NCBI GenBank assembly: GCA_963704535.1
Contig: OY969916.1
Span: forward strand, 930,001-994,000
Direction of reading: 5' to 3'
DNA length: 64,000 nucleotides
Origin: G963704535 sp963704535
Lineage (GTDB): Bacteria; Chloroflexota; Chloroflexia; Chloroflexales; Roseiflexaceae
The notes beneath the pieces are model-generated. The model searched no databases and was not told the DNA's origin. It worked only from the letters and a program-made list of their open reading frames with translations. Numbering within the stretch: position 1 is the stretch's first letter; every line of letters starts with the position of its first letter. This document shows positions 41,426-49,937 of this stretch, piece by piece. Position numbers and translations under genes: made by a program.

Positions 41426-42420
41426 TGTTACATTCACGCCGCGGCAGCCGGTCAACCGCATCGCTCGCGCGCACTACGCTCGCACCGCTCCCATCGTTCC
41501 CACCACCACCGGCAGCGCCATTACCCTTCGTCGGGCGCGAGCGCGAGCAGGAGCAGGCACTTCACCAGCTTCGCGAGTGTGGTGTCGTGGCAATCAGGGG
41601 CGGGCGTGGCAGCGGCAAGACTGCGCTGTCGGCCACCGTTGCCCGCGACAGCGGCCTGCCGGCGGCATGGATCGAGATCTTGCCGGGGCTGAACGACCGC
41701 CTGGAGCCGTTTCTGTGGCAGCTTGCCCGGCCGCTCGCGAAGCTCGCCCCTGAGACCTGGGCCGCGCTTCAGCAGATTCACCAGTCCGACTGGCACTACC
41801 CAGCGATGATTCGTTTGCAGATCATCCTCGAAGGCTACGCGCACCGGCAGGAGGAGACGCTCGTGTGCATCGACGGCCTGGAGTACGTGGCCGAGCCAGC
41901 ACTACGATCGGCGCTGTCGGGGCTGTGCGACTATGTGGCGCGGACGCGATACACGCGGCTCAAGCTCCTAGTAGCCGGCCGGTCGCTCCCATATCGAGTG
42001 GAGCAGTACGCGCTGCTGGCGCTGCGCGGGCTTGCGGCGCCGGCACTGCTCGAGTGGGCTACGGCATGTTCATTCGCGCTTAGCCGCGAACAGGCTAACG
42101 AGATCGCAACGCGCACGGGCGGGCTACCGCAGGTGTTCGCCCTGATCATCGCGGCGGCGCGCGGGCGAGGCGGCTTTGACCCGGCGATCGATCTCTCTCA
42201 GCAAGAGATCCGCCGTTTCGTCAGCGTGCTGCTCGCCGATCTCACACCAGATGAGCGTGCGCTACTGGAGCGGTTCGCGGCTCAAGGCAATCAGGCCGCC
42301 GCGCTCCCGCGCGAGAGCATGGCGCAGTTCGCAACCATCGAGGAGCAACACTTGGTCGAAGTCTCGGTCGGCGCTGTCACGGTCCACCCGCTCATTCGGG
42401 ATTTCTACCAGCGCCACTGA
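41422..42420 (+). CDS. STAND-type NTPase
   Basis: A 332-residue cytosolic protein. FVGREREQEQALHQLRE leads into Walker A GGRGSGKT (60-67), and Walker B is TLVCIDGLEYV (about 147). Further motifs are LKLLVAGRSLPYRVEQY (sensor 1) and ATRTGGLPQVFALI, the GxP module of STAND proteins. The C-terminal 70 residues form a winged-helix-like end (LTPDERALLERFAAQG ... VTVHPLIRDFYQRH). No separate effector domain is visible. It is coupled to the TPR frame by ATGA and probably works with the kinase-STAND protein. Confidence 0.85.
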   Translation: MMLHSRRGSRSTASLARTTLAPLPSFPPPPAAPLPFVGREREQEQALHQLRECGVVAIRGGRGSGKTALSATVARDSGLPAAWIEILPGLNDRLEPFLWQLARPLAKLAPETWAALQQIHQSDWHYPAMIRLQIILEGYAHRQEETLVCIDGLEYVAEPALRSALSGLCDYVARTRYTRLKLLVAGRSLPYRVEQYALLALRGLAAPALLEWATACSFALSREQANEIATRTGGLPQVFALIIAAARGRGGFDPAIDLSQQEIRRFVSVLLADLTPDERALLERFAAQGNQAAALPRESMAQFATIEEQHLVEVSVGAVTVHPLIRDFYQRH

Positions 42421-42505
42421 GTACGTCAGCCGTAACAGTCGGCAAGCGAGGATAGGCAGGCGCCTGCCCGCTAGCACCGATCGAAGCCTACCACGGAGTG
42501 AAGGT

Positions 42506-43858
42506 ATGCAACCACGACCCATCACCTACCGCGCCGAGATCATCGAGCCGGCCTTGGCAAGTATCGTGGCTGGCGAGTGCTGTAGTATTGTCGGGATGAG
42601 CGGCGTGGGCAAAAGTAATCTCGTGCAGCATTTGCTGCGCGCCGATGTCTTGCGTCATTACCTGGGCGATCAGGCTGATACGCTACGATTTGTCACCTTC
42701 GACACGAATATGCTGGCCGATTGGAGTGCCTGGGGGGTGTTCGAAGGGCTGATCGAGGCGCTGCTATCGGCGCTCACGTCCGAGCTACCGCACGACGTTG
42801 TGTCGCGCCTGCATGCCGGGCACCAGCAGGTACTTGCGGCCACGGGTGAGCATACAATCGCGCTGCGGCAGTGCGCCGAGATACTGAGTCTGCTTTGTGT
42901 ACAGTGGCGGATCGTCCTGCTCTTCGATGAGTTCGACTCTTTGTTCGCGCAGCTCGCCGGCTCCGTCCTACGCAATCTGCGTGGCTTGCGGGATCGGCAT
43001 AAGTACCGCCTCATGTATCTCACATTTTCGCGCCAGCCGCTGATCAGCTTACGCGACGAGGCGGACTGGGATGAGATCGAGCCATTCATCGAGTTGCTAT
43101 CGCTCCGCGAATTGGGCTTAACCCCGCTGCGTGATCAGGATGCAGCGATGGAGGTTGAGCGCTTCGCAAAGCGACACAATCACACGTTGCAGCGCGAGAG
43201 CCTGCCCAGGATTGTGGCGTTGAGTGGAGGGCATCCGGCGCTGCTGCGGGCATTGGCGCAGGAAGCGCTGCTAGCGGAAAAAACCATCGCATTACAGGCC
43301 GAGCAGATCCAACGTTTGCCCGCTATACGCCTGGAGTGTACGAAAATCTGGCAGCAACTCGGCGGTGATGAGCAGGATGATCTGCTCGCCGCAGCGCATG
43401 CCGGCAAGCTGAACGCCAGCAATGTCCAGCCCCTCATTCTCAAAGGGCTCCTGTATGCGCATCCGGGAGGGAAATTCACAATCTTTAGCCCGCTCTTCCA
43501 GGCTTACCTGGCAACCCTGAGCGACCCGCCCACATCCGAGCTGCCCGCGCCGCTCCATATAGACACACAGCGTAAGACAGTTATCTACTACGGGCGCGAT
43601 ATCAGCGGCAATCTCTCGCCGCTAGAGTATCGATTGTTGGCCTACCTGTGGGAGCATTACGGCAAAATTTGCTCGGTAGCTGAAACCGCAGCAGCCATTC
43701 ACCCGCGGGAGGCAACGGTTTATCTTGATGAGCACAGCGAATTTGAGCGGGTACGAATCCTTGCTCGCCGACTGCGCCATCGTCTGACTACTCTAGTGCC
43801 CGACCAACCAGTGCCTCTCAGCATTTATCGGAGGCGCGGATATCAACTCGGGATATAG
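42506..43858 (+). CDS. AAA/STAND ATPase fused to an OmpR-type winged helix
   Basis: A 450-residue protein. Walker A is GMSGVGKS (30-37) and Walker B with acidic residue is IVLLFDEFDSLF (about 136); LMYLTFSRQPL (sensor 1) and VALSGGHPALLRALA (GxP) follow. The last 95 residues form a Trans_reg_C winged helix: YYGRDISGNLSPLEYRLLAYLWEHYGKICS, RVRILARRLRHRL and IYRRRGYQLGI. The ATPase thus controls DNA binding directly. The ATG at 42506 is preferred over a frame start at 42176 because GGAGTGAAGG precedes it and the conserved part begins there. Third gene of the locus, 85 bp after the STAND gene. Confidence 0.87.
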   Translation: MQPRPITYRAEIIEPALASIVAGECCSIVGMSGVGKSNLVQHLLRADVLRHYLGDQADTLRFVTFDTNMLADWSAWGVFEGLIEALLSALTSELPHDVVSRLHAGHQQVLAATGEHTIALRQCAEILSLLCVQWRIVLLFDEFDSLFAQLAGSVLRNLRGLRDRHKYRLMYLTFSRQPLISLRDEADWDEIEPFIELLSLRELGLTPLRDQDAAMEVERFAKRHNHTLQRESLPRIVALSGGHPALLRALAQEALLAEKTIALQAEQIQRLPAIRLECTKIWQQLGGDEQDDLLAAAHAGKLNASNVQPLILKGLLYAHPGGKFTIFSPLFQAYLATLSDPPTSELPAPLHIDTQRKTVIYYGRDISGNLSPLEYRLLAYLWEHYGKICSVAETAAAIHPREATVYLDEHSEFERVRILARRLRHRLTTLVPDQPVPLSIYRRRGYQLGI

Positions 43859-43950
43859 AAGGCCCAAGAATCAAGCCTATCTCGTCAAAACGGCCCAGGT
43901 ATGGTAGGATACGCACATCTGTACGAAATCCACTACCTAGGAGTATACTT

Positions 43951-44622
43951 TTGAAGCGCAAACACCCTCGTTCATCCGCCGTCCAACCGCTCCAGTTCTC
44001 CAATGCTGTACCATCTGATCCACAAACGGTTGTCTTCCTGGAGACACGCGCGGCCTATACGCAGCAATTGTGGCAAGCTCTGCGCTTTGACTCCCAGAGC
44101 GCCGAGGACGTGTCCTTTGAGCAATTGGACGTGCGCAATAGCAGCTTCCAGGATGCCAATCTTCCACTCCTGCAAGGCGCCGATTGCCGATTTGATACGA
44201 CGGACTTCGCCAACTGCTCCCTGGACAAAGCCTATTTTCGTCGGATCGAGTTCATCGGCTGTCGCCTGCTCGGTATCAAGTTCAGCGATGCGGATCTGGA
44301 GGACGTTCGCTTCTCACGCTGTAATGCGCGGCTCGCACGCTACTGGACCTCCAGCTGCAAGTCCCTCCGGTTCGAGCACTGTGCCCTCCAGGAAGCCTCG
44401 TTTGATGGATCGAATCTCTCCGGCGCGGTATTCTACAAGTGTGACCTGAGCGGCGCCGATTTTCGGAACGCCAAGCTGAAAGGCACCGATCTGCGCGGGT
44501 CAACGTTGACCGGCATCCAGATTCACAGCAAGGATCTGGCGGGCGCCATTATTGACCCGGCACAAGCGCTCGAATTAATACAGCTCTTTGGGGTGATCGT
44601 CCGGTCGGAAGACCAAGAATAG
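43951..44622 (+). CDS. Pentapeptide-repeat protein
   Basis: A 223-residue protein. From about residue 55 it follows the A(D/N)Lxx pattern (DVRNSSFQDANLPLLQGADCRFDTTDFANCSLDKAYF, SFDGSNLSGAVFYKCDLSGADFRNAKLKGTDLRGSTL). This folds as a right-handed quadrilateral beta-helix, known for DNA-mimic and gyrase-protecting roles in relatives such as MfpA. It is unusually rich in Cys and aromatic residues. The start is TTG, with AGGAG seven bases before it. It follows the NTPase genes by 92 bp and may belong with them. Confidence 0.87.
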   Translation: MKRKHPRSSAVQPLQFSNAVPSDPQTVVFLETRAAYTQQLWQALRFDSQSAEDVSFEQLDVRNSSFQDANLPLLQGADCRFDTTDFANCSLDKAYFRRIEFIGCRLLGIKFSDADLEDVRFSRCNARLARYWTSSCKSLRFEHCALQEASFDGSNLSGAVFYKCDLSGADFRNAKLKGTDLRGSTLTGIQIHSKDLAGAIIDPAQALELIQLFGVIVRSEDQE

Positions 44623-44664
44623 GGTGCTGGCGCGACGACGATCTGGTGTCTGAATATCGTAGCG

Positions 44665-44763
44665 CCGCTGTCCGAAAAGGAGGAGTTTGAGGGGGCAGCC
44701 CCCTCAAGAATCCTTTTCTACCACCTAGATCCTGTGACAAACGGACTTTTCAAACAGTCTCTT
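44665..44763. repeat. MITE-A copy, full length
   Basis: Ends GCCGCTGTCCGAAAAGG and CTTTTCAAACAGTCTCT enclose GAGTTTGAGGGGGCAGCCCCCTCAAG and the asymmetric segment with CTACCACC. The right end encodes the last residues of the minus-strand gene at 44725. Confidence 0.85.
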
Positions 44764-45737
44764 AGCCCGCAGCAAGGGCAGATACACCATGTTCCCAAGC
44801 ACGATCGTCTCATCAACCGTGCCGTCACTCCCCTGATCGACCTCCAGCACAAGCACCCCCGTGCTATCGGTTCCCGACGGCGCGATATGGATCGTATGCG
44901 TCTGCTGCGGCTGGAGCGACAGCGGCGTGGAAACAAAGACCTCTTTCTCCACACCGGCTGCTTCGAGCTGGACTTGATAGCTCACGATTGCATCCTGGCT
45001 GGTGAGCGAGACGCGCTGGTTCTCGAAGCGAACGGCCAGTGGCTGCACGCCATCCCGCACGGTCCCGGTCACAATTGCGGTGTAGCTGGCCGCCGCTTGT
45101 TCATCGATCACGCGCACCTCCATATCGGAAACCAGTTCCGGATGCAGGATGATCGCCTCGTCGAGGCCGGCGCCGATTGAGATCGTATTGGTCGCCTGAA
45201 CGATCGCGGCGGTTGTGCTCGGATGTGGCCGCATCTCTATTTCGAGGGCTGCCCCGTCGGCGAACACCGCCGCCTCGATCGGATCACCCTGCGTTGCCTG
45301 ATACTCGATCGTGTAGGGCGCGCCCGGAGCATAGATCAGAGTCGTACCCCCTCCGCCAGGGTCGGCAATCTGCGGAAGGATGTAGGCGCCTGGGATCTGA
45401 TTCAGCGCAGTGGCACCATGATCGCCGGTGCGATTGCTCACGGCGTCCACAAGATCGTAGGCCCTGCCCTTGGGAAGCGCGACCACCGAATAGTTGTCGA
45501 ACAGGCTCGGCTGCACCTGGTTGCCGGCATTTGACCCAAAAGCGACGTAGCGGCCATCGGCTGAGATGCGCGCCAGTTGAGCGCCGTTGTCGGCCTGGGC
45601 GCCGTCGGACCTGACCGAGACGCGCGTGGTCGTTCCCCTGTCTGTGCATACAAACGGGGCGAAGACACGGTAACAGTGGCGCCCAGCACTACAAGGCTGA
45701 TCAGCATGCTGATGGTTCGTCGCTTGCCCATATTCAT
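44725..45737 (-). CDS. Exported beta-rich protein, frameshifted, with repeat-derived C-terminus
   Basis: The signal peptide (MNMGKRRTISMLISLVVLGATVTVSS) is in one frame (45737 to about 45640) and the mature part in another (RVSVRSDGAQADNGAQLARISADGRYVAFGSNAG, a TolB/WD-like repeat). A lost G in the G4 run at 45635-45638 explains the break. Around 330 residues of beta-sandwich-like sequence follow (VTGTVRDGVQPLAVRFENQRV, IVLGNMVYLPLL). The final AKRLFEKSVCHRI is encoded by an inserted MITE-A. After the SADGRYVAF blade the sequence appears to jump, so a deletion of several propeller blades is possible. Confidence 0.65.
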
Positions 45738-45747
45738 ACCCTCTCCG

Positions 45748-45808
45748 CACTGTTAAGGGGGAGTTTGAGGGTGTTACCCTCTCAAACTCCCCCTTTCAGA
45801 CAGCCTCT
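45748..45808. repeat. MITE-A, internally shortened
   Basis: CACTGTTAAGGGGGAGTTTG, the inner palindrome with GAGGGTGTTACCCTC, ending CTTTCAGACAGCCTCT. It starts 10 bp past the DUF1992 stop on the minus strand. Confidence 0.8.
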
Positions 45809-45818
45809 AAAAACAGCC

Positions 45819-46292
45819 CTACGCCCCCAGCTTGCCAAGCTCCTCGGCGACGCGCAGCCCCTCGATATGGTCGACGCCGGGCGGGGCGGTCAGGTTGAAG
45901 CTGACGATCAGGCGCTGGAGGTCATCGAGCTTCGTGCGGTACTCGGCGCGCAGTGTCTCGCGGGCCGGGGCGGCCAGGTACGGCCAGCGCTGGGCGGTGC
46001 GTGTGAGCCACTGGGCCAGGCGCGCCCGCTCCGCGTCGATCTCGCGCCGCGCCTCGACCCAGGGCGGCGCGAAGCCGCTGGACTTGAGCATGCGGAACCC
46101 CAGGCGGTACTCATCGGGCACCAGGTCGTCGTCGCCGAGGTTCAGCGGTTTGCCCTGGCCGGGCAGGTTGTCCATCAGGCCATCGGCCTGCGCCCTGGCC
46201 ATGATCTGGTCGATCACGCTGTGGTAGTTCTGCCGGTTCAGTGGCGGCCGCTTCGCAGGTTGATCTTCCTGCGGTTTATCACGATCGGTCAT
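45819..46292 (-). CDS. DUF1992 (DnaJC28-like) protein
   Basis: A 157-residue cytosolic protein. The DUF1992 domain is seen at about 22-95, with YHSVIDQIMARAQADGLMDNLPGQGKPLNL and LGFRMLKSSGFAPPWVEARREI. Function unknown. It follows holB on the same strand after 44 bp. Confidence 0.88.
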   Translation of the reverse strand: MTDRDKPQEDQPAKRPPLNRQNYHSVIDQIMARAQADGLMDNLPGQGKPLNLGDDDLVPDEYRLGFRMLKSSGFAPPWVEARREIDAERARLAQWLTRTAQRWPYLAAPARETLRAEYRTKLDDLQRLIVSFNLTAPPGVDHIEGLRVAEELGKLGA

Positions 46293-46336
46293 GATGGCTA
46301 TCTCCCGCTCGTGGTTTATTCTGTTTGTTCATAATA

Positions 46337-47395
46337 TCACAATCTTTGGAGTTTGTCGATACCCCTCTCGCTCTCTGGCAGGTGCAGCAGCACATTCTCC
46401 AGCGCCAGTTGCGGGTTGACGTTCTCGCGGATCTGCTGGGTGGCGGCGCCCAAGCGCGTGACGAAGGCGTGGATATCGGGGAGCTGGTAGCGCGCGGCGG
46501 CCTGGGCCAGCTCGTCGCGCCGATCGACGTGGACGATCGCATCGGGGCAGCCGGCCGCGACCAGCAGCACATCGCGCCACCAACTGCGCCACAGCTCCAG
46601 CGCGGCGAAGACGGCCTCCTGCTGGCCGGCGCGGTACTCCTTGGCCCGCTCCTCGGCCCAGCGGAAGCCGGCGCCGCGCGGCTGCCCGTGCAGGGCGACG
46701 AGCGCGTCGAGCCGATCCTGGCGCAGTTCCAGCTCCTCCGGCGCGTCGACCATCCGCAGCGCCCAGCCAACCTGGCCACCACTCCAGGCCGCCAGCAGCT
46801 CGGCATCGCCCGCCACGAGCCCATAGCGCTCGCGCAGCGCAGCGACGACTTGGGCCCGCGGCACCGGCCGCAGCTTGAGCGGCTGGCAGCGCGACACGAT
46901 CGTCGCCAGCAGATCGCCGGAGGTATTGGCCACTAGTATCAGCGTCGCGTAGGGCGGCGGCTCTTCGAGCGTCTTGAGCATCGCGTTCGACGCAGCGTCG
47001 CTGAGCCGCTCGGCGTCGTGGAGGATGAAGACCCGCCGCCGGCCCTCGTAGGGCCGCAGGCTGATGTCGCGCTGCCACTCGCGCACCGTATCGATCTTCA
47101 GATCCTTCTGGCGTGCCGCTTCCTCGGGCTTCAACCCAGCCGCCTGGCTGGCCAGCCCCGCGATCCGGACATCCGGGTAGTTGCCCCGCTCAATTCGCCG
47201 GCACGCCCGGCAGGACCCGCACGGGTCAGGGCCGCCGGTCTCGCAGTTCAGCGCCTGGGCCAGGCGCAGTGCCAGCAGCGCCTTGCCGACGCTCGCCGGC
47301 CCGCCCAGCAAGTAGGCATGCCCCACGCGCCCGCCAGCGATCGAGCGGCGTAGAAAGTCGACCGCCCATTCATGACCGATAATTCCCCAGTTCAT
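46337..47395 (-). CDS. holB: DNA polymerase III subunit delta'
   Basis: A 352-residue clamp-loader subunit. WGIIGHEWAVDFLRRSIAGGRVGHAYLLGGPASVGKALLALRLA gives the Walker A (GPASVGK); the zinc module is CETGGPDPCGSCRACRRI; the SRC motif appears in ATIVSRCQPLKLRPV. The sensor segment is VFILHDAERLSDAASNAMLKTLEEPP. It works in the gamma-complex that loads the beta clamp. Confidence 0.92.
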   Translation of the reverse strand: MNWGIIGHEWAVDFLRRSIAGGRVGHAYLLGGPASVGKALLALRLAQALNCETGGPDPCGSCRACRRIERGNYPDVRIAGLASQAAGLKPEEAARQKDLKIDTVREWQRDISLRPYEGRRRVFILHDAERLSDAASNAMLKTLEEPPPYATLILVANTSGDLLATIVSRCQPLKLRPVPRAQVVAALRERYGLVAGDAELLAAWSGGQVGWALRMVDAPEELELRQDRLDALVALHGQPRGAGFRWAEERAKEYRAGQQEAVFAALELWRSWWRDVLLVAAGCPDAIVHVDRRDELAQAAARYQLPDIHAFVTRLGAATQQIRENVNPQLALENVLLHLPESERGIDKLQRL

Positions 47396-47562
47396 CTCAG
47401 GAGTTACCTTTACGATTCTAAAGAGGGCTTGAGGGACAAACGGCCCCAGCTTCCCCCACTCACATTGTCAAGTGGAGTGGCGCCATCCAAAAACCCCAGA
47501 CTATCCGCATCTAGTAACAAGGGGTTTGAGCGCCAGCCCGCTCAATCTCCCCCGTCCACTCT

Positions 47563-47667
47563 GAGAGACTGTCTGAAAAGGGGAGTTTGAGGGGGCAACC
47601 CCCTCAAGAACCCCTCTTTCCACCACAAACCACGAGCGACGAATCGGCCTTTTCAGACAGCCTCTGA
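47563..47667. repeat. MITE-A copy, full length
   Basis: A 105-bp element with ends GAGAGACTGTCTGAAAAGG and CCTTTTCAGACAGCCTCT, the inner palindrome TTTGAGGGGGCAACCCCCTCAA and the asymmetric segment CCACCACAAACCACGAGCGA. The 160 bp before it (47400-47562) hold only degenerate pieces of similar repeats. Confidence 0.9.
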
Positions 47668-47733
47668 GAAATCAGGAAACTATGCAAGATCGTACGATCG
47701 TGACGTTTAATCTGAAGGAAAGAAGAATCGATC

Positions 47734-47763
47734 TTGACATCGGGCCATGCCTGACAGTATAGT
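47734..47763 (+). promoter_or_regulatory. Promoter of the receiver-domain gene
   Basis: TTGACA and TATAGT with an 18-bp spacer, 157 bp before the start codon. The long leader between has no other evident feature. Confidence 0.65.
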
Positions 47764-47919
47764 GGTTAACATCTGGTTAATAAACCGGGCTGAATGATTT
47801 CATGCAACAACTTCACAACTGATACATATCTGAAACAACCACCAGAGCCCGTATCTTCAGTGGTTCAGCCGCTATTTATTTCTATAGCACCCATCGCACA
47901 GCGCTCGGAAGGGGCAACC

Positions 47920-48315
47920 ATGACGCACCGCACGATTCTGGTCATCGACGAAACCCCGGACCACCGCGACATCCTGTGCCGCCTGCTGCGAGCCGTAGGG
48001 TATCGCGTGGTCGAATCGGCGCCCGGTGCGGAGGCGCTCGACCGCGCGCGGGGCGAACAGCCCGACCTGATCCTGATGGCGCTCTCGCTGCCGGGCCAGC
48101 CGGCCTGGGAGACGGCGCGGCTGCTGCACGCCCAGCCGGCGCTGGCTCACACCCCGATCCTCGGCGCCACGGTCTACAACACCCTGCTGTCGCGCACCCG
48201 CGCCCGCGCGATCGGCTGCACCGATTATGTCGACAAGCCCTTCGACGTAGACGAATTGCTGCGGCGGATCGGGCAGTTGCTTCCTAACTCGCCGCGCTCC
48301 GCTATGGCCGCCTGA
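47920..48315 (+). CDS. Stand-alone receiver domain lacking the phosphoacceptor Asp
   Basis: A 131-residue CheY-like protein. It keeps the fold pattern (TILVIDETPDHRDILCRLLRAVGY, ILGATVYNT, GCTDYVDKPFDVDELLRRI) including the conserved Lys. The second acidic residue is Glu, and the site normally read as LMDLSLPG is LMALSLPG here, so the phosphorylated Asp is replaced by Ala. It is therefore a pseudo-receiver, probably a protein-interaction module. GGAAGGGG precedes the ATG. Its TGA abuts the TGA of the convergent fabF gene. Confidence 0.87.
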   Translation: MTHRTILVIDETPDHRDILCRLLRAVGYRVVESAPGAEALDRARGEQPDLILMALSLPGQPAWETARLLHAQPALAHTPILGATVYNTLLSRTRARAIGCTDYVDKPFDVDELLRRIGQLLPNSPRSAMAA

Positions 48316-49749
48316 TCAGAGAGCTTTTAGCTGCTGGAACACCAGCACACCATTAATCCCCCCAAACCCAAACGAGTTCGACATCGCCACCTGGAGCGCG
48401 GCCGGGCGGGCGCGGTTCGGGACGTAGTCGAGGTCGCAGGCGGGGTCGGGGTGCTCATAGTTGATCGTCGGCGGGATCAGACCGTGCTTGAGGGCCAGGA
48501 TCGAGACCGCAGCCTCGATCGCCCCGGCGGCGCTGGTCAGGTGGCCGGTCATCGATTTGGTGGAGCTGATCGGCACGGTGGACGCATACTCGCCGAAGAC
48601 CTGCTTGATCGCCAGCGTCTCGGCGACATCGCCGGCCGGCGTGCTGGTGGCATGGGCGTTGATATAATCGATCTGCTGCGGGCTGAGCCGCGCCCGCGCC
48701 AGCGCCCGCTGCATCGCGCGCGCCGCACCATTGCCCTCGGGGTCGGGCGCGGTGACGTGGAAGGCGTCGCAGGTCGAGGCATAGCCGGCGATCTCGGCGT
48801 AGATGCGGGCGCCGCGCAGGCGGGCGTGCGAGAGCTTTTCGAGCACCAGCACGCCGGAGCCCTCGCCCAGCACAAAGCCGTCGCGGGTCGCATCGAACGG
48901 CCGCGATGCGCCATGCGGGTCGTCGTTGCGGGTCGAGAGGGCACGGATAGCGCAGAAGCTGGCCAGCGTCAACTGGCAGATCGGCGCCTCGGTGCCGCCG
49001 GCCAACATCGCCAGCGCGTCGCCACGCCGGATCACCTCGGCCGCCTCGCCGATCGCCTGCGAGCTGGCGGCGCAGGCGGTGGCGATCGCCGTGTTGTAGC
49101 CGAGCAGGCCAAGCTGGATCGCCACCTGGCACGAGGGCATATTCGGCAGCGATGCGGTGATGTAGAAGGGATTGACCCGCGAGAAGCCGCGCTCGAACAG
49201 CACCCGCGCGGCCGCCTCGGTGTCGGGCGGCGAGGAGCTGCCATTGGCGATCAGCGCCCCCACCTCGCGGCGATTCTCATCATCGACGACCAGGCCCGAA
49301 TCGCCCAGGGCCATGCGGGCGGCGGCGACGGCGAACTGGCTGGCGCGCGAGAGTCGGCGGGCCTCCTTGGCCTCCAGATAGTCGCGCGGCTCGAAGCCCG
49401 GCACCTCCGCCGCGATCCGGCAGGGCGAAGCGCCCGGGTCGCACAGCGTAATTGGGCCGACGCCGCTGCGCCCCTCGGCCAGGCCGTTCCAGAAGGCGTC
49501 CACGCCGATGCCCAGCGGCGTCACGACGCCCATGCCGGTGACCACCACCCGCTGATCTTCGTTCCACTCGCTCGTCCAGGCCGGGGCCGGCTGCGGAACT
49601 AGGTCCTCATCGAGCACATCCCCCAGGAGATCGTCGATCTGATCGGCGATCATCTCTATGCCCGACATTGGTTGGGAAGTGAGTAGCTCAAGGAGCCGGT
49701 TGCGAAGTAGCTCGCGGCGGGTTGTGGCATTGGTACTGCTAGGCCGCAT
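48316..49749 (-). CDS. fabF: 3-oxoacyl-ACP synthase II with N-terminal extension
   Basis: A 477-residue condensing enzyme for fatty acid elongation. The KAS core starts at residue 65 (RVVVTGMGVVTPLGIGVDAFWNGL). Catalytic residues are the Cys of TACAASSQ, the His of NAHATSTPAGD and the His of STKSMTGHLTSAAG; the C-terminal NSFGFGG is present. The first 60 residues (RRELLRNRLLELLTSQPMSGIEMIADQIDDLLGDVLDEDLVP) are not part of normal FabF. They look helical and acidic, a little like the end of an acyl carrier protein but without a DSL serine. AGGAG precedes the ATG. Confidence 0.9.
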   Translation of the reverse strand: MRPSSTNATTRRELLRNRLLELLTSQPMSGIEMIADQIDDLLGDVLDEDLVPQPAPAWTSEWNEDQRVVVTGMGVVTPLGIGVDAFWNGLAEGRSGVGPITLCDPGASPCRIAAEVPGFEPRDYLEAKEARRLSRASQFAVAAARMALGDSGLVVDDENRREVGALIANGSSSPPDTEAAARVLFERGFSRVNPFYITASLPNMPSCQVAIQLGLLGYNTAIATACAASSQAIGEAAEVIRRGDALAMLAGGTEAPICQLTLASFCAIRALSTRNDDPHGASRPFDATRDGFVLGEGSGVLVLEKLSHARLRGARIYAEIAGYASTCDAFHVTAPDPEGNGAARAMQRALARARLSPQQIDYINAHATSTPAGDVAETLAIKQVFGEYASTVPISSTKSMTGHLTSAAGAIEAAVSILALKHGLIPPTINYEHPDPACDLDYVPNRARPAALQVAMSNSFGFGGINGVLVFQQLKAL

Positions 49750-49806
49750 GACACATCTCCTGCGTAGGCCCGGCGGTCGATACCGGGAGAGGGCCGAACG
49801 TACAAA

Positions 49807-49828
49807 GGGGCGTATCACAATACGCCCC
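49807..49828 (-). terminator. Hairpin in the fabF leader
   Basis: GGGGCGTA and TACGCCCC around a six-base loop, 58 bp upstream of the fabF start. It is followed on the minus strand by CTTTG. It could attenuate, or be a copy of the dispersed GGGCGTATTGCATACGCCC hairpin. Confidence 0.45.
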
Positions 49829-49937
49829 CGGTCACAATCAGGTAGCCCTGGCGATGGCGCTCGCACCTCCGATGATTGCCGGGATGGATTATAGCACGCG
49901 CATAAGAGCCGCGCAAAAGGGGGATGGCCCGTGAAAC

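Noticed and set aside
42176..42505. N-terminal extension of the AAA-wHTH protein
   Set aside because: Out-of-frame read-through of the end of the STAND gene; the SD and conserved start are at 42506.
48451..49602. 383-residue open frame on the plus strand
   Set aside because: Antisense shadow of fabF; composition is Arg/Gly/Ala-rich without domains.
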